Origin: Halichondria panicea
Lineage: Eukaryota; Porifera; Demospongiae; Suberitida; Halichondriidae
DNA: 64,000 nucleotides
Reading direction: 5' to 3'
Assembly: GCF_963675165.1 (NCBI RefSeq)
Contig: NC_087382.1
Span: forward strand, 1,922,001 to 1,986,000
The notes beneath the pieces were generated by a model. The model saw only the letters and a list, made by a program, of their open reading frames with translations, was not told where the DNA came from and searched no databases. Within the stretch, counting starts at the first letter, position 1, and every line of letters starts with the position of its first letter. The position numbers and the translations under genes were made by a program. Below are positions 55,677-64,000 of the stretch, in pieces.

Positions 55677-58600
55677 TCATGTCTCAGAACAACATAGAAG
55701 GACATGTGGCATGCTCGGTACGATCATGTAGCTATTCTGCTGTCCAATCACCAGTAAGTGTCATTGCGCCCTCTGTTCCGATTTATAAATCCCAGGGTCA
55801 CAGCTAGTCCCTAAGGCAGGGCCTAGCACAGGCTCTACATCACCCTGAGGCATGATCCCAACTGTACAAAGCTCTAATCAGTACTAACCTAGATACAAAG
55901 ATAATGGGCCACCTGCCATGCACACAAGCTCAAAGCTATTTTATAATTAACACACAGTAACTTACCCACTGGAATAGGTAGCACTCAATGGAGGTTTCCT
56001 CCTGTTCAGATGATGGAGTGGTTGGTTGATCCATTGTATGGTGGTACTACCTCCGTTGCACATGAAGAGAGAGAGAGGGATAGAATAGTCACCCATACAC
56101 CACACAGCTACAAGCATAAGCACAGCATACACTCGCCTTGGTTGTACCACCCTAATTACTGTACACCCCTAGAGAGTACAGAACAAGGTAAACAGTAAAC
56201 AGTTAGGTATCATGTCTCAGAACAATATAGAACCTGTGCCAGGACATGTGGCATGCTCGGTACGATCGGGTCATGACAACGTAGCTATTCTGCCTCATTC
56301 CTGTCCAATCACCAGTAAGTGTCATTGCGCCCCCACTGGGCAGTATTGCTCTGTTCCGATTTCTAAATCCCATGCCTTCAGGGCTACCGATACCGCAACG
56401 CGATGGCAGGATCCCAAAAGCAAGGAATCTAGAAATCAAACAGAGGCTATACTGTCAAGTTTTCCCAAAGGTAAGGATCGCTCAAGACGCTCGACTTGCT
56501 GATCATACAACAGGTCAACAGGGTCACAGCTAGTCCCTAAGGCAGGGCCTAGCATAGGCTCTACATCACCCTGAGGCATGATCCCAACTGTACAAAGCTC
56601 TAATCAGTACTAACCTAGATACAAAGATAATGGGCCACCTGCCATGCACACAAGCTCAAAGTTATTTTATAATTAACCTTACCCACTGGAATAGGTAGCA
56701 CTCAATGGAGGTCTCCTCCTGTTCAAGTGGCAGGATGATGGAGTGGTTGGTTGGTCCATTCTATGGTGGTACTCCCTCCGTTGCACATGAAGAGAGAGAG
56801 AGAGGGATAGAATAGTCACCCATACACCACACAGCTACAAGCATAAGCACAGCATACACTCGTACCACCCTAATTACTGTACACCCCTAGAGAGTACAGA
56901 ACAAGGTAAACAGTAAACAGTTAGGTATCATGTCTCAGAACAATATAAAACCTGTGCCAGGACATGTGGCATGCTCGGTACGATCGGGTCATGACAACGT
57001 AGCTAATCTGCTTCATTCCTGTCCAATCACCAGTAAGTGTCATTGCGCCCCCACTGGGCAGTATTGCTCTGTTCCGATTTCTAAATCCCCTGCCTTCAGG
57101 GCTACCGATACCGCAACGCGATGGCAGGATCCCAAAAGCAAGGAATCTAGAAATCGAACAGAGGCTATACTGTCAAGTTTTCCCAAAGGTAAGGATCGCT
57201 CAAGACGCTCGACTTGCTGATCATACAACAGGTCAACAGGGTCACAGCTAGTCCCTAAGGCAGGGCCTAGCACAGGCTCTACATCACCCTGAGGCATGAT
57301 CCCAACTGTACAAAGCTCTAATCAGTACTAACATAGATACAAAGATAATGGGCCACCTGCCATTATTTTATAATTAACACACAGTAACTTACCCACTGGA
57401 ATAGGTAGGAGGTCTCCTCCTGTTCAAGTGGCAGGATGATGGAGTGGTTGGTTGGTTGGTCCATTCTATGGTGGTACTACCTCCGTTGCACATGAAGAGA
57501 GAGAGAGGGATAGAATAGTCACCCATACACCACACAGCTACAAGCATAAGCACTCGTACCACCCTAATCACTGTACACCCCTAGAGTGTACAGAACAAGG
57601 TAAACAGTGAACAGTTAGGTATCATGTCTCAGAACAACATAGAACCTGTGCCAGGACATGTGGCATGCTCGGTACGATCGGGTCATGACAACGTAGCTAT
57701 CCTGTATCATTCCTGTCCAATCACCAGTAAGTGTCATTGCACCCCCACTGGGCAGTATTGCTCTGTTCCGATTTCTAAATCCCATGCCTTCAGGGCTACC
57801 GATACTGCAACGCGATGGCAGGATCCCAAAAGCAAGGAATCTAGAAATCGAACAGACGCTATACTGTCAAGTTTTCCCAAAGGTAAGGATCGCTCAAGAC
57901 GCTCGACTTGCTGATCATACAACAGGTCAACAGGATCACAGCTAGTCCCTAAGGCAGGGCCTAGCACAGGCTCTACATCACCCTGAGGCAAGCTCTAATC
58001 AGTACTAACCTAGATACAAAGCCACCTGCCATGCACACAAGCTCAAAGTTATTTTATAGTTAACACACAGTAACTTACCCACTGGAATAGGTAGCACTCA
58101 ATGGAGGTCTCCTCCTGTTCAAGTGGCAGGAGTGGTTGGTTGGTCCATTCTATGGTGGTACTCCCTCCGTTGCACATGAAGAGAGAGAGAGAGAGGGATA
58201 GAATAGTCACCCATACACCACACAGCTACAAGCATAAGCACAGCATACACCCTAATTACTGTACACCCCTAGAGAGTACAGAACAAGGTAAACAGTGAAC
58301 AGTTAGGTATCATGTCTCAGAACAACATAGAATCTGTGCCAGGACATGTGGCATGCTCGGTACGATCGGGTCATGACAACGTAGCTATTCTGCATCATTC
58401 CTGTCCAATCACCAGTAAGTGTCATTGCGCCCCCACTGGGCAGTATTGCTCTGTTCCGATTTCTAAATCCCATGCCTTCAGGGCTACCGATACCGCAACG
58501 CGATGGCAGGATCCCAAAAGCAAGGAATCTAGAAATCGAACAGAGGCTATACTGTCAAGTTTTCCCAAAGGTAAGGATCGCTCAAGACGCTCGACTTGTT

Positions 58601-61600
58601 GATCATACAACAGGTCAACAGGGTCACAGCTAGTCCCTAAGGCAGGGCCTAGCACAGGCTCTACATCACTCTGAGGCATGATCCCAACTGTACAAAGCTC
58701 TAATCAGTACTAACCTAGATACAAAGATAATGGGCCACCTGCCATGCACACAAGCTCAAAGTTATTTTATAATTAACACACAGTAACTTACCCACTGGAA
58801 TAGGTAGGAGGTCTCCTCCTGTTCAAGTGGCAGGATGATGGAGTGGTTGGTTGGTCCATTCTATGGTGGTACTCCCTCCGTTGCACATGAAGAGAGAGAG
58901 AGGGATAGAATAGTCACCCATACACCACACAGCATACACTCGCCTTGGTGGTTGTACCACCCTAATTACTGTACACCCCTAGAGAGTACAGAACAAGGTA
59001 AACAGTAAACAGTTAGGTATCATGTCTCAGAACAACATAGAACCTGTGCCAGGACATGTGGCATGCTCGGTACGATCGGGTCATGACAACGTAGCTATTC
59101 TGCCTCATTCCTGTCCAATCACCATTAAGTATCATTGCGCCCCCACTGGGCAGTATTGCTCTGTTCCGATTTCTAAATCCCATGCCTTCAGGGCTACCGA
59201 TACCGCAACGCGATGGCAGGATCCCAAAAGCAAGGAATCTAGAAATCAAACAGAGGCTATACTGTCAAGTTTTCCCAAAGGTAAGGATCGCTCAAGACGC
59301 TCGACTTGCTGATCATACAACAGGTCAACAGGGTCACAGCTAGTCCCTAAGGCAGGGCCTAGCATAGGCTCTACATCACCCTGAGGCATGATCCCAACTG
59401 TACAAAGCTCTAATCAGTACTAACCTAGATACAAAGATAATGGGCCACCTGCCATGCACACAAGCTCAAAGTTATTTTATAATTAACCTTACCCACTGGA
59501 ATAGGTAGCACTCAATGGAGGTCTCCTCCTGTTCAAGTGGCAGGATGATGGAGTGGTTGGTTGGTCCATTCTATGGTGGTACTCCCTCCGTTGCACATGA
59601 AGAGAGAGAGAGAGGGATAGAATAGTCACCCATACACCACACAGCTACAAGCATAAGCACAGCATACACTCGTACCACCCTAATTACTGTACACCCCTAG
59701 AGAGTACAGAACAAGGTAAACAGTAAACAGTTAGGTATCATGTCTCAGAACAATATAAAACCTGTGCCAGGACATGTGGCATGCTCGGTACGATCGGGTC
59801 ATGACAACGTAGCTAATCTGCTTCATTCCTGTCCAATCACCAGTAAGTGTCATTGCGCCCCCACTGGGCAGTATTGCTCTGTTCCGATTTCTAAATCCCC
59901 TGCCTTCAGGGCTACCGATACCGCAACGCGATGGCAGGATCCCAAAAGCAAGGAATCTAGAAATCGAACAGAGGCTATACTGTCAAGTTTTCCCAAAGGT
60001 AAGGATCGCTCAAGACGCTCGACTTGCTGATCATACAACAGGTCAACAGGGTCACAGCTAGTCCCTAAGGCAGGGCCTAGCACAGGCTCTACATCACCCT
60101 GAGGCATGATCCCAACTGTACAAAGCTCTAATCAGTACTAACATAGATACAAAGATAATGGGCCACCTGCCATTATTTTATAATTAACACACAGTAACTT
60201 ACCCACTGGAATAGGTAGGAGGTCTCCTCCTGTTCAAGTGGCAGGATGATGGAGTGGTTGGTTGGTTGGTCCATTCTATGGTGGTACTACCTCCGTTGCA
60301 CATGAAGAGAGAGAGAGGGATAGAATAGTCACCCATACACCACACAGCTACAAGCATAAGCACTCGTACCACCCTAATCACTGTACACCCCTAGAGTGTA
60401 CAGAACAAGGTAAACAGTGAACAGTTAGGTATCATGTCTCAGAACAACATAGAACCTGTGCCAGGACATGTGGCATGCTCGGTACGATCGGGTCATGACA
60501 ACGTAGCTATCCTGTATCATTCCTGTCCAATCACCAGTAAGTGTCATTGCACCCCCACTGGGCAGTATTGCTCTGTTCCGATTTCTAAATCCCATGCCTT
60601 CAGGGCTACCGATACTGCAACGCGATGGCAGGATCCCAAAAGCAAGGAATCTAGAAATCGAACAGACGCTATACTGTCAAGTTTTCCCAAAGGTAAGGAT
60701 CGCTCAAGACGCTCGACTTGCTGATCATACAACAGGTCAACAGGATCACAGCTAGTCCCTAAGGCAGGGCCTAGCACAGGCTCTACATCACCCTGAGGCA
60801 AGCTCTAATCAGTACTAACCTAGATACAAAGCCACCTGCCATGCACACAAGCTCAAAGTTATTTTATAGTTAACACACAGTAACTTACCCACTGGAATAG
60901 GTAGCACTCAATGGAGGTCTCCTCCTGTTCAAGTGGCAGGAGTGGTTGGTTGGTCCATTCTATGGTGGTACTCCCTCCGTTGCACATGAAGAGAGAGAGA
61001 GAGAGGGATAGAATAGTCACCCATACACCACACAGCTACAAGCATAAGCACAGCATACACCCTAATTACTGTACACCCCTAGAGAGTACAGAACAAGGTA
61101 AACAGTGAACAGTTAGGTATCATGTCTCAGAACAACATAGAATCTGTGCCAGGACATGTGGCATGCTCGGTACGATCGGGTCATGACAACGTAGCTATTC
61201 TGCATCATTCCTGTCCAATCACCAGTAAGTGTCATTGCGCCCCCACTGGGCAGTATTGCTCTGTTCCGATTTCTAAATCCCATGCCTTCAGGGCTACCGA
61301 TACCGCAACGCGATGGCAGGATCCCAAAAGCAAGGAATCTAGAAATCGAACAGAGGCTATACTGTCAAGTTTTCCCAAAGGTAAGGATCGCTCAAGACGC
61401 TCGACTTGTTGATCATACAACAGGTCAACAGGGTCACAGCTAGTCCCTAAGGCAGGGCCTAGCACAGGCTCTACATCACTCTGAGGCATGATCCCAACTG
61501 TACAAAGCTCTAATCAGTACTAACCTAGATACAAAGATAATGGGCCACCTGCCATGCACACAAGCTCAAAGTTATTTTATAATTAACACACAGTAACTTA

Positions 61601-62230
61601 CCCACTGGAATAGGTAGGAGGTCTCCTCCTGTTCAAGTGGCAGGATGATGGAGTGGTTGGTTGGTCCATTCTATGGTGGTACTCCCTCCGTTGCACATGA
61701 AGAGAGAGAGAGGGATAGAATAGTCACCCATACACCACACAGCATACACTCGCCTTGGTGGTTGTACCACCCTAATTACTGTACACCCCTAGAGAGTACA
61801 GAACAAGGTAAACAGTAAACAGTTAGGTATCATGTCTCAGAACAACATAGAACCTGTGCCAGGACATGTGGCATGCTCGGTACGATCGGGTCATGACAAC
61901 GTAGCTATTCTGCCTCATTCCTGTCCAATCACCATTAAGTATCATTGCGCCCCCACTGGGCAGTATTGCTCTGTTCCGATTTCTAAATCCCATGCCTTCA
62001 GGGCTACCGATACCGCAACGCGATGGCAGAATCCCAAAAACAAGGAATCTAGAAATCGAACAGAGGCTATACTGTCAAGTTTTCCCAAAGGTAAGGATCG
62101 CTCAAGACGCTCGACTTGCTGATCATACAACAGGTCAACAGAGTCACAGCTAGTCCCTAAGGCAGGGCCTAGCACAGGCTCTACATCACCCTGAGGCATG
62201 ATCCCAACTGTACAATGCTCTAATCAGTAC
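55677..62230. repeat. ~700-bp macrosatellite with 2,810-bp higher-order repeat
   Basis: Complete monomers starting ATGTCTCAGAACAA begin at 56212, 56930, 57624, 58312, 59022, 59740, 60434, 61122 and 61832, with a degenerate one at 55678. The spacings are 718, 694, 688, 710, 718, 694, 688, 710. Monomers four apart are almost identical while neighbours differ, giving a 2,810-bp higher-order unit present twice plus a fifth-position monomer. Every complete monomer keeps a 96-codon plus-strand frame (MSQNNIEPVPGHVACSV), and most keep an 85-codon minus-strand frame (MPQGDVEPVLGPALG). Each has donor-like GTAAGT and GTAAGG sites. Whether any is expressed cannot be told. Confidence 0.95.
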
Positions 62231-62504
62231 TAACCTAGATACAAAGATAATCCATGCACACAAGCTCAAAGCTATTTAATAATAATATTAACACACAGTA
62301 ACTTACCCACTGGAATAGGTAGCACTCTCTCCTCCTGTTCAAGTGGCAGGATGATGGAGTGGTTGGTTGGTCCATTGTATGGTGGTACTCCCTCCGTTGC
62401 AGAGAGAGGGATAGAGTAGCCATCATGCTGCCATACACGTACACAGCTACAAGCATATTTAAAGCGCAGCACTCATAGTAAGTGGGCGGGGCTATTCTTT
62501 GGGA

Positions 62505-62610
62505 CAAAGGGCGACTCATTCATGAGACTACTATATCATATGCAGGCATGCATGTGGGACAAAGGACGACTCATTCATGAGACTACTATCATGCAGGCAT
62601 GCATGATTCC
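62505..62610. repeat. Two tandem GGGACAAAGG..CTCATTCATGAG units
   Basis: Two imperfect units of about 55 bases marking the edge of the macrosatellite. Confidence 0.75.
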
Positions 62611-62668
62611 ACTATAATTAATGATTAATTAATGGCAAAATTATTTTTATTATATTAATGGCAAAAAT

Positions 62669-62791
62669 GCAGTTAGGTGTCTATTATTGTGTGTCAGTCT
62701 CTTAGTTGTCCTGCGAGTGTCCATAATTATTCAATCCATGGGCAAGGGAGGGCAGCAAATTGTATCATGATCGTAATAAAAAGGCGTATTA
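62669..62791. repeat. Direct repeat, copy 1 (mate at 63875-63991)
   Basis: Starts GGTGTCTATTATTGTGTGTC and ends AAGGCGTATT. About 120 bases are nearly identical to the copy 1.2 kb to the right. Confidence 0.85.
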
Positions 62792-63874
62792 CATGGTATA
62801 GTAGAGTCTGTCCCGGGTGGTGTGCTGTCCTAGCTGGTAGTAGGTAGGTCTTGTAGTGTTGGTTAGTTGGTGATGCTGGCTCTTAGTAGAACTTGCTGCT
62901 CCCTCCGACTAGGTGTGGGGATAAAGACACGGATGATGTGTGTACTGTACACAAAAACACAGCATGTACGACACAATGCATGGGTGGAGGTGTGGTCAAG
63001 AGGGTTACCATGTATGGGGGTGTGACCACATATCAGTACAGTGAGTGGGGGTGTGGCCCCATATATACAGGATGTGCAGGTACAATGTGTGGATAGAGGT
63101 GTGGTCTGCACTGATAATAATGAAGTGATTCCATATGACCAGGTGAAAAACATAAAACAACCAAACCGACAATAATACTAGACTATAGAATGAACTAAGA
63201 ATGAACTAATTAAGAATAAGCTTAGCCTGCGTAAGCAAGTTGAAGGAAGAAGCTGAGCAGAACAGAAACCGATCCAAACAGTGGCATACATTAATTTAGT
63301 GTAATAATTATACAGAATAACTTCTCCTGCATTGGTCCATCAGAGCAGTGGAGCCATCATCAGATCATTGCCACCATGGGAGTCCTCTCTATACAAACTT
63401 ACAACACACTTCATGTAATATAAATGGAAGAAACTCCCACGCACCATGCAAAGCTATGGTTTCCTGGCATTGAAATATGAACAACTATACAACATTTCTC
63501 GAGGGCTCAAATAACGAACTTTTACGCTACACAGTAGTAGAGGTCAATGCATAAGTGGAGTTAACTACCTAATGCTGGTACAATAATAAAATACAACTTC
63601 TTAAGCCAAGAGTAGAAGAAATGTTTTAAACTGGCTAGTCAATTGCATCTGACCCAAAACAGAGAGTACCGTACAATAATTATTAGACTATACCTTGTGT
63701 GGCCGACTCCCTCTGTTTAGAGTAGCCTTTCCTGTCAGAAAATAACATACACTGCCTGCAGATTGAGTGATGAAGAAAGGGGAGCTCAAGATGCTACTCT
63801 ACAGTCAATTACTGATAATGTTGCGAAATGTACAAGCAACAGAATATTCGTACATGATACAGTAACTGGACCTT
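62792..63874. other. Unassigned DNA between direct repeats
   Basis: GTGTGG-rich stretch at 62980-63110. A 60-codon frame begins at 63763 but runs into the repeat. No gene is supported. Confidence 0.5.
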
Positions 63875-63991
63875 TGGTGTCTATTATTGTGTGTCAGTCT
63901 CTTAGTTGTCCTGCGAGTGTCCATAATCATTCAATCCATGGGTGAGGGAGGGCAGCAAATTGTATCATGATCGTAATACAAAGGCGTATTA
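63875..63991. repeat. Direct repeat, copy 2
   Basis: Second copy of 62669-62791. It suggests a further tandem unit of about 1.2 kb continuing past the window. Confidence 0.85.
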
Positions 63992-64000
63992 AGTCCCGGG

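Noticed and set aside
63763-63945. 60-codon frame near the right end
   Set aside because: Its second half lies in the direct repeat and it has no homology or splice support.

Overview
The window is animal nuclear DNA, most likely from a sponge (demosponge). This is inferred, not proven. It shows metazoan intron-exon genes (a leprecan-type prolyl 3-hydroxylase with all four CXXXC motifs, a death-domain protein, complex III subunit 7), short AT-rich introns, TTAGGG-type telomere DNA, many (CA)n tracts and a dense load of small palindromic and inverted-repeat transposons. No tRNA, rRNA or CRISPR array was recognised.

Layout. 304-3332: a dead partial copy of the prolyl 3-hydroxylase gene (minus). 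4159-6883: a ZU5-like gene lacking a clear 5' end (plus). 9724-13793: a complete nine-exon minus-strand gene for a 510-residue protein joining a ubiquitin-like N-terminus, an astacin-like zinc protease and a C-terminal death domain. It has no signal peptide and is the most unusual gene here. 13949-18855: three LTRs separated by two deleted Ty1/copia bodies, one carrying another transposon. 19864-20875: a TTAA-flanked inverted-repeat element with a LINE tail inside it. 21194-26487: a decayed, internally duplicated UBE4/UFD2-like U-box ubiquitin ligase (plus). 27068-36248: the intact prolyl 3-hydroxylase, 14 exons, 646 residues (minus). 36668-37223: the end of UQCRB (minus). 39541-39764: a possible 36-residue membrane protein (minus). 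42327-44988 and 45842-49503: two tandem paralogues for secreted-start, six-cysteine, Thr/Pro-mucin, single-pass receptors with tyrosine motifs in the tail; the first has a nonsense codon.

At 49697-49896 there are exactly 200 Ns. The sequence to the right starts with 1,320 bp of perfect CTAACC repeats, then a 31-bp satellite, a ~100-bp satellite and a ~700-bp macrosatellite arranged as a 2,810-bp four-monomer higher-order repeat, ending in weakly characterised DNA. The right-hand part therefore reads as a chromosome end running from telomere into subtelomere, joined by scaffolding to an unrelated gene-bearing contig.

How the parts relate. The gene part looks like ordinary, transposon-rich euchromatin with local duplication (P3H, UBE4-like and receptor genes all duplicated, and in each case one or both copies are damaged). 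The genes do not form an obvious pathway. The ZU5-like gene and the protease-death-domain gene share the flavour of death-fold signalling and are neighbours, but a functional link is only a hypothesis. Exon models were built by hand from splice consensus, phase agreement and family resemblance. For the P3H and the protease-death-domain gene the summed exon lengths are exact multiples of three.
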